From Papiliotrema nemorosa (Eukaryota > Basidiomycota > Tremellomycetes > Tremellales > Rhynchogastremaceae), in assembly GCA_032158125.1 (NCBI GenBank), contig JASKOT010000033.1:62001-126000 (forward strand): a stretch of DNA of 64,000 nt, given 5' to 3'. This document shows, one piece after another, positions 42,701 through 55,100 of the stretch; the stretch's first letter is position 1, and the number at the start of each line of letters is the position of its first letter. The notes below the pieces were generated by a model, which saw only the letters and a program-made list of their open reading frames with translations, searched no databases and was not told where the DNA came from. A program made the translations under genes and the position numbers.

Positions 42701-44527
42701 TACGCAATTAGCTAAGAGGCAGAACGTCTCGCGCAGATTGACGACGCTCCGCCATTGGCTGTCTTGCCTATCTACTCACAGATGCCAGCAGATCTGCAAG
42801 CCAAAATCTTCTTGCCCACTCCGGATGGTCGACGAAAAGTGGTCGTAGCAACAAACATTGCCGAGACATCTCTCACGGTCGACGGTATCCTTTATGTGGT
42901 CGATGCCGGATATTCCAAGCTTAAAGTATACAACCCGAAAGTCGGTATGGACGCTTTACAGATCACTCCGATCAGTCAAGCAAATTGTGGGCAACGAACG
43001 GGTCGAGCTGGACGTACGGGACCGGGGTTCTGTTACCGGCTATACACCGAGTTGGCATATCTCAACGAGCTCTTCCCGAATAATATTCCTGAAATCCAAC
43101 GGACAAACTTGGCAAATACGGTTCTACTGCTCAAGTCCTTGGGTGTGAAGAATCTGCTAGAATTCGATTTTATGGATCCTCCGCCTCAGGTGTGTAGCAT
43201 GGTTGCAATCCTTCGCGACTTAGCTGAATGACAGGAAAACATTCTCAACTCGATGTACCAGCTTTGGGTCCTCGGCGCTCTCGATAATGTTGGGGATCTA
43301 ACGCCGGCCGGAAGGAAAATGTCGGACTTTCCCATGGAGCCGTCTCTCGCTAAAATGCTCATTGTCGCGACAGAATACAAGTGTTCATCGGAGATGCTCA
43401 CCATCGTCTCCATGTTGTCTGTCCCGTCCGTCTTCTACCGACCGCCTCAACGAGCCGAGGAGTCCGATGCTGCTCGAGAAAAGTTCTTTGTACCCGAATC
43501 GGACCACTTGACGCTGCTGCACGTGTACACTCAATGGAAGAGTAATGGATACTCTGATCATTGGTGTATGAAACACTTTTTACATCCGAAACTCTTGCGA
43601 AAAGCGAGAGAAGTTCGGGGGCAATTGGAGGACATTATGAAGCAGCAAAAGATGGAAATCTTGTCGGTAGGCACCGATTGGGATATCGTCAGGTGGGTGT
43701 CGGCAAAGTCCGATCTTGCCAGAGTCGCTGATGGTACAGGAAATGTATCACGGCAGGCTACTTCCACCAAGCTGCGAGAGTTAAGGGTATTGGAGAATAC
43801 ATGAACATCCGAACGGCGGTGAGTTGGCAATCAGGGTGACGGGTAGCGGCGATGCTGATTTGGTCAGCTGCCTTGTGTCCTGCACCCTACCAGTGCATTG
43901 TACGGTCTTGGATGTGAGTCAAACAGGAGGCGTGATGGCTTTACGGCTAATCTTCAGATATGCCCGATTATGTCGTGTACCACGAGTGTGAGTGTTTCTG
44001 ACCGCGTCTGGTGAGATGAAGCTGACTTGGTAGTGGTGTTGACATCGAAACGTGAGCAGCCAAATTGGAATGGCGGTCCCACGGTATACTGACTTTCGCA
44101 GAATATATGATGTGTGTGACATCGGTCGATCCCTACTGGCTGGGTGAGCAATCTCCCTACATTGACTTTTGCGTTCAGCTCACATCCCAGCCGAACTTGG
44201 AGGTGTCTTCTTCTCGATCCGGGAGAAGAACTTTGATGCTCTTGCACGAGCTAGAGCCAATCGAGATTTCAGTAAGCGTACCGAGCTCGAGACTGAGATG
44301 GCGCGGCAACGTGAAGAGTGAGTACACATCATACTAGATTCCAGTCGATGGGTCTGTGCTGATCAAGCAGTATTGAGAGGGCGAAAGCGGAAAAGATACA
44401 GCAAGAGGCAGTGGGCAAGACGCCAAGGATTGGAGGCGTGGCTCAGACTCCGAGATCAGTGAGGGCGGGGATTGGTGCTGGTGCGAGAGTATCAGCTACA
44501 CCCAGGCGGCGCGGCGGTGGTATTTAG
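39704..44527 (+). CDS. PRP16: DEAH-box pre-mRNA splicing ATPase Prp16 (DHX38)
   Basis: Spliceosomal RNA helicase that remodels the spliceosome after the first catalytic step. Twenty-two exons from 39704-39781 to 44371-44527 give 1302 residues. The N-terminal half is Arg/Gly/Asp-rich with repeated Trp-Asp-x-x-Pro units ([30 protein letters not shown]). Next come the Prp16-specific blocks [20 protein letters not shown] and [18 protein letters not shown], which separate it from Prp2 and Prp22. Helicase motifs: [11 protein letters not shown] (I), [19 protein letters not shown] (Ia), DEAHERS (II), TSATMNAEK (III), [24 protein letters not shown] (V) and [12 protein letters not shown] (VI). The winged-helix, ratchet and OB region runs from [12 protein letters not shown] to YVVYHELVLTSK. 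Exon 19 has 18 nt (44034-44051) and the intron at 42159-42198 only 40 nt. All 21 introns close in phase. Confidence 0.97.
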
Positions 44528-44996
44528 CCTGTAGAGCATGATCAGTGTTACATTGCATAGTCGAGACAGCATGGCGTGCATGGCGTGCATGGGGTCGTGG
44601 TCGGATGAACGGGATCAATCTGAAACGCCGAGAGGGGGTGTTACGCGACTGATTCAGAGTTTGAGGAGAGTTGCACACGTTTCTTATCGATAATGGGAGG
44701 GGGGGGCAGACAGCAAATAGATCCATCCGACATCGCACGTTTCTGTTCAAGTCACCATGTCCGGAAGCAGCTTTGCCCAATCGGATCACTGGACCCATAA
44801 CCATCTCAGATCAGATTTGGGGCGCACGCTTGAGCACCGACCACCTAGTGGACGGCCGACGCGACGTGGAGTGCCAGTTTGGCTACTACAAGAGTAGCTC
44901 TCTCATACCGACTGTTCTTCAGCGTTGACATCCTTCTCTTGATTGTGCTCTCAATCATCCGGTATAGCTTCTTAACAAGCTCTTGACAGAATCAAA
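44528..44996. other. Intergenic region, PRP16 / BTA1
   Basis: This 469-base gap lies between two plus-strand genes. It contains a short tandem repeat (44570-44593) and a G-rich run near 44695-44705. No additional gene is apparent. Confidence 0.45.
44570..44593. repeat. Short tandem repeat, 9-bp unit CATGGCGTG, almost three copies
   Basis: The unit CATGGCGTG is repeated twice and followed by a third partial copy in the PRP16 3' flank. No function is evident. Confidence 0.8.
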
Positions 44997-47900
44997 ATGC
45001 CTGCCAAAGTGTCGACTGGCGGGGGCAGACTCATCTCTGCTCCTGCGCAAATGGCTCTCGCCTTGACCTCCGTGTCCATTGTCGTCGGCCTCGAGTGAGT
45101 CACCTCACTCAAAGCTCAGTTTGGAATAAGGGAGCTGGACCACTGACATGTAGACCCCTCAAGAAAGCTCTTGGACCTCTCACCTCGCTCCCACCCCATT
45201 CTCTCGGTTGGGCATTATTCACCCTCGCCTCGTCTCTCCTCTCCTTGTCCCTCTTACCTACCCTCAAAACTCCCCTTCGATTCATCTACAACTGCTTCTT
45301 GAAGCCTCTAGGTAAACATGACCCTTCAGCTCAATCTGAACGACTCGATGCGTTTTATAAAGGTCAAGCGGACGTTTACGATTCGACGAGGACTCATCTG
45401 CTCAAAGGTCGAGAAGAGATGTTGCAGCTTTTGGCTAGTCATCTGAAGGCTCAGCCTGTGGGTGGTTTGGGCGTGCCGAGACCCAAGATTTGGGTAGATA
45501 TCGGTGGAGGAACAGGTTGGAATATCGAAAAGATGTGAGTCTTAAGTCTGGCGATAAACCGGATGGGTTGTGGTGTGAGGGTTCGGACTGATGGGCAGGG
45601 ACGAATACCTTCCAGTGACTTACTTTGACAAGATTTACCTGGTCGATCTATGTGAACCGCTCCTTGAAGTTGCGCGAGCGCGATTCAAGGCGAAAGGATG
45701 GAAAAACGTGGAATGTCTAAGACAAGACGCTTCGGCGTTTGTCCTTCCAGAATGGGAATCTGGAGCTCTGGATCCTCGGGGAAGTATCACTGCCATCACT
45801 CTCAGTTACTCTTTGTCCATGGTTAGTCGATCAGCTGGGACGTCTCCGCCATAGCTGATGATCAGATTCCGCCATTCTACCAATTGCTCGATCGATGTGA
45901 CCAGGTTCTGGACCCGCAACGAGGTCTGATGGGTGTGGTAGACTTTTACACTTCCCGAGATGCCGGTCGCAAAGAGCGGGTAAGCAGTTTATCGGACTCT
46001 GGTTCAGTTCATGTAGCCCGACTGACACTGTCAGGCCATCGGATCGGCTCGAAAGAGGGTATCATGGTTCGCCAAGTGGTTCTGGGAATGTTGGTTCGAG
46101 TTCGACAATGTCCACTTGCACGCTTCCAGACGAGGTGAGCAATGGCCTGAGTGAGTACCGCACATGCTAAGGTCAGACTATCTCGAGTACAAGATGGGAA
46201 CGATCAAGACCTTTTCCGCTCGAAACAATTTCCTCAATTCTTACTTTGTCCAAATTCCCTAGTGAGTATTTTGCGACGGTTCTCATCGTCTTGTTCACGT
46301 TCAGCTATGTCTTCCTTGGTTGTTCTCGGGCTCGAGATGCCACTTCATCTGCCAAAGCTTTCGAGGTCGAGGCTGGAAACAAGCTTGGTCAAGGGAACGG
46401 TGGACTTCTCACTCCGTCTTCGCCATTCATCGTGTCTCCCTTGGACTCGCCCAGCATTTTTGACCGACGAGCATCCATCCCGGATCTTTCGCTTGGTCCA
46501 GCGATGCAAGCCAAAGACGGGTATTCACAGACCCTCTTTGAGGCTGGTGCTCCGTTATCGCCTTTCCACTACCAATTGCGAAAGGTGCGTCATCGACACA
46601 GATGTAGAATGTTACTGATCTCAGGCATGGCGGGTGCCTTACCTAGAGGAAAAGATCCATGAACAGTTCCGAACCCACATCTACGGATGGACATGGGAAG
46701 ATCCCGATGTCGATGTCAAAAAGCTCAACATCAACTCGAAAGACCGGGTTTTGGCAATCACAAGTGCCGGTGATAATGTCCTCCATTACGCCTTGGCAGC
46801 TGGATGTGAACGAATCCACGCGGTGGATATGAACCCTTGTCAAGGTCATATCCTCGAGCTCAAGCTGGCCGCAGCGCAGACTTTGGAGTATCATGATTTC
46901 TGGAAGATTTTTGGTGAAGGTCGACACGAGAACTTTGAATCGCTTCTCGCTTCCAAGATGTCTCCTTTCCTCTCTTCGTAAGTGACCCCAAGATGTCCTG
47001 TGTAGCTGATCTCAGTCACGCTTACGCATACTGGAAGGCGAACGCTGGTCAATTCTCGCGAAACTTCTACTTTAGAGGATACTCTGGATGGGCTCTTCGT
47101 CTGGCTCAAGTGGCATTCTTCCTCGCGGGAGTCTCCAAACATGTCGAGAGTCTGTGTCAAGCCAAGAGTATCGACGAGCAAGAAAGGATATGGAGGAAAC
47201 ATCTCCGACCGGTCTTGTTGAACAAGGTCATGCTGAAAGGTTTCTTGGGCAATCCGTGAGTCCTCATACCGTCCCGCCGTTAGACGTGCCACTGACACGC
47301 AGGGCATTCAATTGGCATGCTCTCGGTGTCCCTAAGAACCAGATGAACTGTTTCTTGCAGGATGGTACTGTGGAAGACTTTGTCAAGGCAACATTGGACC
47401 CTATCCCTTCACTCGGCACACTGAGGGTAAGTGCAGTGCACTCATTCAGAATAGACTTGGGTTGACGCGCAGGATGACAATTACTTCTTTTACCTGTGTC
47501 TGCACGGGCGATACTCTCGGGCATCGTGTCCCGCTTATTTGAAACCCGAGGGATATCAAGCTCTTCGTTCGGCAAAGATAAACAATGCGTTCAAGCTGCA
47601 CACGGACACGATCCTCAAGTGAGCTGCTGCTGAACCATTCTTATGTTGTTGGCGCTGATGGCAGCGTCCTTCGAGGCCTTCCCGATGAGTCTCTAACCAA
47701 GATCATCGTCATGGATTCCATGGACTGTGAGCTACAATCGTTTGACCGTGGAGTATCCCGGCTGATGTACAGGGTTTGACCCCATCCCGCCCAAGACACC
47801 TCTGCCCAAATCTACGGTAGGGGCAAAGGATGAAATCGCCGATACACCTGAAGCAGCTTATGAAGATCTCAAGTCAGAGTTGGATTATGAAATTTTGGAG

Positions 47901-48196
47901 ATGAGGCGGGTCCTCCGCGTTGGCGGACATGCCGTTTGGAGGAGTGCAGCAAAGAGACCTTGGTACAGACAACGATTCGAATTGGCGGGTTTCAAAGGTG
48001 CGTCGTGACATTCACTCGATGGACAAGGACGGGAGGACTGATGGACAGTCGAGCCTATTGATATTCGAGAGAATGGAAAAGGTATCGATCGAGTCAACAT
48101 GTATGCTTCGTGTGAGTTCAAAAGGCACCAAAAGGTGATCGGAGCTGAAGATCAGTCTGGCGAGCAGAAAAGGTCGTCTCGACCAGGGTGTTCTAG
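44997..48196 (+). CDS. BTA1: Betaine lipid (DGTS) synthase Bta1, fused BtaB-BtaA enzyme
   Basis: Single-chain enzyme that makes the phosphorus-free lipid diacylglyceryl-trimethylhomoserine: one half transfers the 3-amino-3-carboxypropyl group of SAM to diacylglycerol, the other N-methylates it three times. Fifteen exons from 44997-45094 to 48156-48196 give 844 residues. The N terminus has one or two membrane helices (about residues 18-70). The methyltransferase half shows KIWVDIGGGTGWNIEKM, YLVDLCEPLLEVARARF and ITLSYSLSMIPPFYQ. The BtaA half shows RVPYLEEKIHEQFRTHIYGW, DRVLAITSAGDNVLHYAL, RIHAVDMNPCQGHILELKLA, FFYLCLHGRYS, IIVMDSMDWFDP and RVLRVGGHAVWRSAAKRPWY, ending WRAEKVV. Fungal Bta1 is induced by phosphate starvation in species studied; I cannot see a regulatory site here. 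The model has all phases closed. Confidence 0.96.
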
Positions 48197-48424
48197 TCGT
48201 CCATCCAGGACTTTCTGAAGAAAACAGTCTTCACAGTACTCGACGACGAGTGGTAGATCATTGTGCGAAAGTCGACTCGTATGTCTACAAGACGCACTTG
48301 AGTGCTCCCATAGTTTCATCATCAGACGTTCCACAAATCAACGGCAGAAATCCCTCTTGTCATGCATCCAAATACAACAGATGATACAACATGATTGTTT
48401 CGTCAAGACCCCCATCTATTCCGA

Positions 48425-51400
48425 CTAACGTCGGTCTAATCTCCTGTTGATCCCCCCAAGAAGCGTCTTGAGAATCAGATTGGCAGATAAACCTTCACCG
48501 TTGTACGGGACCGTATCGACCATATCGCGAATCCCATGCGTTTCCGCCAACCCATCATCTAGCTCCTGTAATGCTTCTCGGGCCTGAGCATGAGCGCTTG
48601 TAAGCCTTCACGAGGATTGACCATGGGTGGATGAAGACGATATGACTTACCTCTGTGTCGTTTCCTATTTGGAAGAATTGAATGCCGATTTGAGATACAG
48701 GATAATCCCCACGATCAAGCTATATGTGAGCTTGGGAGATATCTTGTGAGAATGCCAGCTTGCCCGTTTGGCAGTAGCCACAATGACGCTTGAGGGATCA
48801 TCGCTTGGCGCTTCAAGTCAGCTTGAACTCCCCTCTCTGCGAATACGGGCTCACCCCCATCAGTGACAATGATCAGATTAATCGGTTTCACCTGTTCTCC
48901 TAGTCCGCCAACCTGCTCGGATGCGGGTGGAGAAATGGCTGATCTCTCCAAACGACCCATATAGTCTCTCAAGATCACTTCCATCCTCGCTCCAGTTCTG
49001 AAGGTCAGGGTGTCTGTTCTCGAGGTATTTTCGTTTCGGAGCTTACGGTGTGGGGCCGCGAGGAACCAATCCAGCAAAAAGATCTTCCACATCTTCGTTT
49101 GTCTGTACGTTGAGCTGAAGCTCTTGGCATGCTTGGTGACAACTCACCTTGAGCTCTTTCCCGACCCGTTTCGAGTTCAAGAAGTAGACGTCAATTCCAT
49201 CATCATCGTATTCTGCTGCAATCTCCGCCACCTCCGTGATGGCCGTTTTCGCCTGCTCCCACCTTTCCCCAGCCATCGAAGCGCTATCATCGACTGTGCA
49301 AGTGAGCGTGACTTGTTTAGTCCATGTATGAAAACACTCACTGAGAAAGACAGTGTCGTATGATTTGAGCAGCTCCAACGGATCCTCGCCGTTTCGTAAG
49401 CCAGGTCGGACAGGAAGTCGAGGAGGACCATTTTGGGAGGATGGAGCGGAATCGACAGAGGTGGGACTCATGATATTTTGTCCAGGTGCGGCAAAGTATC
49501 CGGATGGCGTCCCTTGTTGAGGTGATTGCACCGTCTCCCTTCGAGGGGGCAGGGGAGGTTGAGTCGCGGTCGGTGCCCTGGAAGGATATTGAGAAGGATT
49601 TATAGCTTGATTGTCGAGGGTGTGTATTTGAGGACTGCTACTATACTGTTTTAATGGCGTGCCCGCTTGTTGTCCAGCCGATGACTCTTGAATGACGGTC
49701 GGATGGGTCGGAATGCGCAGATGCGCGGGCGGCGGACCAGGAGGCGGAGCATACCTCTCAGGTTGCTGAGGCGAAGACGTAGAGGATTGCGATTGATCTA
49801 AGAACTGCGGGGTCCGCGGCGACCCGAAAGTTCCCGGTTGAATGCCTCCAGGACCAGGGGGAGGCGGCAGTGGTTTGGGAGCCCGGGGAGAGGTATTTGT
49901 ACCGTCGTTGAGATAGAAAGAGGTATGTGCTGAACCAGGCGAATCACGCAAAGACTGAGACGATACTCTCCGCGTCGCAGAAGTGGGCGATTGAGGTGGA
50001 GAGAGGTGCTGCTGTGAAGGAGTTGTAAACGATCCTGAAGGCTGTGGGGTGCTTGATGCTGGGGTTCCAAATGCAGCAGAGGCTTGTGGTAGACGTTGTA
50101 GTGGTGATTCTGCCTCTGGATCCGACGGTGAGAGGAAGGGATTCTTGCTCTGCAGGACTGCGCCAGTCTTCATTGGGGTCAAGGGGACGGCAAGTGGTAG
50201 ATCGTCGTTGTCGTCCAGCAGGGAAGTATTCTGATAATTTGCAGGTATGTGTGACGGCTGATGGAACGGATTTTGATCTTGCTGATGCTGCTCCTGCTGC
50301 TGGCGTTCTTGCTCCATTCGTTCTTGGCGCAGATTCTCCTCATGCTGTCGATACTCGTAATCACCCGACATGTCGAGACCAGCTAGGTCCGCTGAGATCC
50401 CATTGGAGCCCTCCACTGAATCCTGACCAGCAGCGATGCCTGTCCCACCTCCATAGTCTGTTGAGCTCGAGGCCGGAATGTAGGAGCTTGCCCCTCTTTG
50501 GCCATTATCTTCGGTCAAGCCCGTTCGATTGCTAGGTCCAGAAGCGCTCCCTTCAGCTTCCGCAAGTGACAATGCCATGGCCTCCTCCAGATCTTTCTGT
50601 TCCCTGGCGGCGGCGATAGACAGCCGTTTAGCCTCTTCGAATTGCGAGTCCTCCCATATCCGCCGCAACTCCGGATCAGACGGTATCCTCTGAGGTGTTT
50701 CATTTTCTCTCCGGGAGCTCGGACTCGTCGGATAGACGGTTTGAGGCTGTTGCGAAATAGAAGCAGGCTGTGAGGCGCGTCTGGAGGTAGAAGGCGGTGC
50801 TGTTGGAGGAGGATCATAGGTGGTAGTACCGGCAGATTCGGCCTCTGCGGCCAGCCTCGCTTCGAGCATCCTGGTCTGTTCAGGCTCAGGATCCGTCCTG
50901 GCATACGGGGGAGGTGGGGGCTCCTCATCATCTCCTGTATCAGGTCGAGTCGTAGTGGTGGGTCTTCTTGTAGGCACACTTGCAGCAGCACTGGTAACTC
51001 GGTTGATTCGGGGGTTGGACGTATTTGTCCTCGACACGTTTTGCGTGGGCCGGCTTGAAGTCGAAGTTTGAGTTCGACGTAGCATGTCCAGTTGTGTCGA
51101 GGGGAAGAATCTAGATGGGGGCAGATTGAACTCTGCTCGAACGGCTTGAAACTCGTCTGGATATTGAGGAAACTGCCATCAGCAAGTACTTCATCAGACA
51201 AAGGGGGCATCCTTACCTCTCTTTCTAGGAGACTCAGCTTGGGCTCAATCTCCCATTTCTGTTTTCCTCTTGCGACTTTGATCTCCAAGTAGCTTCGGAT
51301 GACGGCCTTGACATACCTGAAATATCAGCTTGTACCATCGACATCACCGTGGGACTCACTCGGGGGTCGGTCTAGGGCCTGATCTGAGAGCCCAAGATAC

Positions 51401-51463
51401 ATTGTCGGCTGACAGCATCGGGCTGACCCGGAGAGGTGCAGCCCTTCGCTGCGAGTACGCCAT
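48425..51463 (-). CDS. VWA-domain protein with UIM-like motifs and a long disordered region
   Basis: Nine exons in gene order (51360-51463, 51217-51316, 49342-51172, 49148-49293, 49047-49102, 48855-48997, 48764-48810, 48651-48719, 48425-48583) give 884 residues. The N terminus (about 1-70, YVKAVIRSYLEIK) is helical. Next is a Pro/Ser/Gln-rich region of about 500 residues holding two ubiquitin-interacting-like helices, FEEAKRLSIAAAREQ and LEEAMALSLAEAE; the second fits the UIM pattern well. A von Willebrand A domain ends the protein: FLIDDSASMAGERW gives the DxSxS metal site, with ITEVAEIAAEYDDDGIDVYF, LIIVTDGAPSDDPSSVIV and SQIGIQFFQIGNDTEAREAL. Intron 48720-48763 is GC-AG. A ubiquitin-linked adaptor role is inferred from the UIM plus VWA combination; no named orthologue is recognised. 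Confidence 0.86.
48720..48763 (-). other. GC-AG intron in the VWA protein gene
   Basis: A 44-nt intron begins GCAAGC and ends ATATAG. It joins VIVATAKR to LDRGDYP. No GT donor keeps both the frame and the conserved strand. Confidence 0.7.
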
Positions 51464-52137
51464 GATGGGGTTGTCTGTCCGAAGATGTGTTCGCTGTTGA
51501 CTGCTCTTGCAGCAATAGCTGGAATTGAGGAAATGACGTTGTACGAGTGCGGTGCTTTAAGGTTATTTCAGTCGTCGGACATTGCCGCCAGTGAGCTGGT
51601 ATATGAGACTAGGTGCATATCTCAGCCATATGCATGGGTGACTACTGTCAGTTGAGAGTCTGGAGTCGGCGATCAACAGCCTGACATACTTTCGCTTCGA
51701 ATCTTTCTGAAATGCCCGGGAGGGGAACTGCACCATGAGAAGGGATACTTAGAAGGTCAGGCCTATACGGAATAACCGGCGCCTGGTTTTGGTGTCTTTG
51801 CCTCACCGAGGATGGAACTGGAGCAACCGCTTGCGTGTGTATATGCATGATGTGGTGAATCTGGCTACCATGCTCGACACGTCTCGACGTGCATGTTGAC
51901 ACGATGGATAGAATGGGAAGAGATCTGATAGTGTCCCCTGAATATGACGAGGATCTTATTACTCCGCTGAAAGCAACCTATCTCGTTTCAATGATCCATC
52001 TCTTGTCACGTATCCCCCTTCTAGGGTAACAGAGCTATTCCAACACCCCAAACACACACCCTTGCAAACACAGCATCGACGACAAGCTGGATCATGCAAA
52101 TATCTCTATCCTTACCCCGTCGACTGGACAAACCACC
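51464..52137. other. Divergent intergenic region, VWA protein / orphan coiled-coil protein
   Basis: This 674-base shared upstream region has no conserved reading frame. The right end shows a strong start context (CCACCATGG) for the following gene. Confidence 0.45.
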
Positions 52138-55100
52138 ATGGCAGCCAACGAACCGGTCCTGTCCAATGGTCATTCCACCTCTTCGACGGACAAGATGGAT
52201 ATAGCGACCCATTCCACTCCTCCATCCACGGCACCATCGTCACCTAGACCATCCCGACCTCACTCTGCATCCATCTCCTCTGTCCATTTCTTGCATCCAT
52301 TACCGCATAGAGACTCTACCTCCTCCCTTCGACCTGCTCCTTCCCCTTCCTTACCCCTCGCCAAGACTCGATCTACCTCGCCCATTCGATCACCGTCCAC
52401 CTCGCATACGGTCACCCCGTCCAAATCACACCATGTCCAAGTTCAATCCCCTTCCGCACCACCCCACGGTACAGACTATTTCACCCGGAAAAACTCCCAA
52501 GATCGACGTGTACGCTCCGAAGGCAGTCCCCTCACCCGTGCAAACAGATCGGGATCCCTCATTGGTAAACGGGCAAGTCAGGTCACGGGAGGGTACGAGT
52601 CGTCCTCGAGTGATGACTCTTCAGACCCTGGAAATGCTCTCAACCATCTAACCACCGTCCCTGTACCCATGTCTGCCCGATCGCGGACCTCCATGCCTGC
52701 TTCCCAATCCTTCTCTGCTAGTAATCGCCTGGCATTTGGTGGAATGGGGAGACATCATTCAGACGAAGGTAGGAGAAGAGCTATGAGCTTGATGTCGCCC
52801 ACAATGGAGGAGACGGGGGTTTCGTCAAATGGACATCCCAATCGACCCAAACATAAGAGCAGGGAGAGCAGTAGAAGGAGTTCAAGGGATATGTTGCGCA
52901 ATGGGCATGTCCCTGATATGGCCCGTAAACCGTCAGTCAAGCATGAGCCTCAACCACCATCGACACCTGCAGCTGGACCCAGTCGGCTCAAGCCAGTCGA
53001 GGTAGTGAGGGAGACTGCCAGCCCCTCTTCCGATAGAAAAGGAAAGGGCAGGGAACGCAAACCGAACGGTCTGGCTGCGAGTTTGGGACTGGGCGGACAC
53101 CATGACGATGCCATTCTGAGCACTGGTGAGTGGATAAATCGAGCCAGATCTGACGACAGACCAAATCAATAGCCTTTTGATCGACTCTGACGTATCATCG
53201 GCGCTACGTATCCTACAAGGGGGTCAACTACCCAACCGCCACACTGTTCTCCCTCCTACTGCGTCCATCTCGTCAGAGTCTGGAATGAGTCGACCTACTT
53301 CCCCCGCTCACCGCGAGCCTTTCATTGCTCACGCCCCTCCTCCGCTCACTCAGCACGACAAGCAGAATCGAAATCGACACGTCTCGATCAGCAGCTCCAT
53401 CTTTCCAGGTCGGGACGGAGAAAGCTCCTCAGGCCATAATACCACTACATGGGCAGCTCAGAAGCAGGCTATAACACAAGAGGAACTTCATAGGAAAAGA
53501 TCGAGAGCGGCTTCTCGAGCCGAATCCGAAGGAGGTCATATACCCTTTACCCACCATATCCCGATTGTTCACACACCGGATGATGCGCAATCCGTGTCGA
53601 CAGGTGATACGCATTCGATCGGCCATCCCTCCACCGGATCAGCTGAGCTGAACGGGCATACCCCCGCATCGCGCGAAAAGAAGTCTGGTATGGCGGGTAA
53701 GAGTCGATTGAGCCAGATGTTCCATATCAAGCGGAAAAAGAGCGCAGAGAATGTACATCCAGAAAAGCACAACAAGCTCGAGAAATCTGTCCATCTACCG
53801 AAAGATCCAGAGAGGGAGAGGGAGATTGTGGAGCGAAGGCGCAGAGAACAGGAGCGGGCGGATCAAGACGCCGAGAGGAGGCGCCTCGAAATGGAGCGCA
53901 GGGAAGCGGAGCTCGCTCAAGGTAAGTGAATATCCTGCCGTGAAATCGCTCATCCCTAGAACGTCGATATCGAGCTTTGACTCAAGTAGCGGCGCATCCA
54001 GACTCGGAGCGTAATGCTTACAAGACTTCCTCGCATCTTCGAGCGTACTACAACCTCATCTACTCCGGACTTGAGAGTTCGCCTCGCGTCAGTCCACTTG
54101 CTATCTTGCGCTGGAAACATCGAACAGAGGAACAAATCGCGTTAAAGGCTAAATGGGAGCAGGATAAGAAAGTCAACACATCGCTTGGGGAGTTCGGGGC
54201 GGTGCACTCCAGCCCTGCTAGCCTCAGCTCTCGACCGAAACCTAGTTCGACCACAAGCTTTGGGCCCGCGAGCCATTGGAGGTGTACCATTGATGATATT
54301 ACAGCTTACAATGATGCGGATGGAGTTGTCAACTATTTCATCCCCCCTCGACAGATTTTTGATCAGCGTGGTGCACGGTCCCCGTCGCCTTTACATGCTC
54401 GGTCGCCCTCTCCACAAGCCCAGGGCAGCTCCTTGACGGGAAGTGTTGATCGTCCGTCAGAGGGTACACCACGCATTGCAAGCCCTTCGACCGCTTCGCT
54501 AGGCATCGCTCCATCCACCTTGAGCAATGAGCCATTATCCCGCTCAACTTCTATCGACAGGAGGGCAAAGCATTCAGTAGACCATCGGGAGCATCGCGTG
54601 AGTAAGGCCTGGTTCTACCGCTCACTCCAGTTGACACATCGCACACATCACAGTCTTAGTGCCATGGGCCCGCAGTCCCTCACTCACGCTCTCAAGGTAC
54701 CTTTTGAAAAGCTTGGTTCGGTGGCTAGGAATACCAGACGAGCGGATACGGCGCCGCCAATACACACCGACGACGAATCGGTGAATCGATCTCTACCTCA
54801 TCGCCTTCGTCATGGACCGTTGACCAAGCTCGACTGGAGATCGCCAGCTGAAGACGAACGTCAGCAGCGAGACTTGCACGACCGACAACGAGAGTTTCAC
54901 CTGCGCAAACTGTTCCTCAAGGGTCAAAGATTACCCGATCGGCCTGATATGGATCGACAAGGTAGTGGAGGCGCAAAAGTACATGACCGTGATGCCGAAC
55001 TGCGTGCCCTCGAGCGGGCTTTGGTCCGTGAGACGGCTTTCAGGGAACGACAAGCCGAGGCGGAAAGGCAGACTGTTCAAGAGGAACAGGCGAGAGCACG

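Noticed and set aside
39704..44527. Prp2 or Prp22 assignment for the DEAH helicase
   Set aside because: The blocks [10 protein letters not shown] and [12 protein letters not shown] plus the WDxTP N terminus are specific to Prp16.
44997..48196. Two separate genes (methyltransferase and BtaA)
   Set aside because: Exon phases run continuously from one half to the other with no stop or start between, and fungal Bta1 is a known fusion.
50044..50535. Plus-strand frame of about 160 codons opposite the VWA gene
   Set aside because: It is antisense to the Pro/Gln-rich exon 3 of the VWA gene; low-complexity exons give such shadows.
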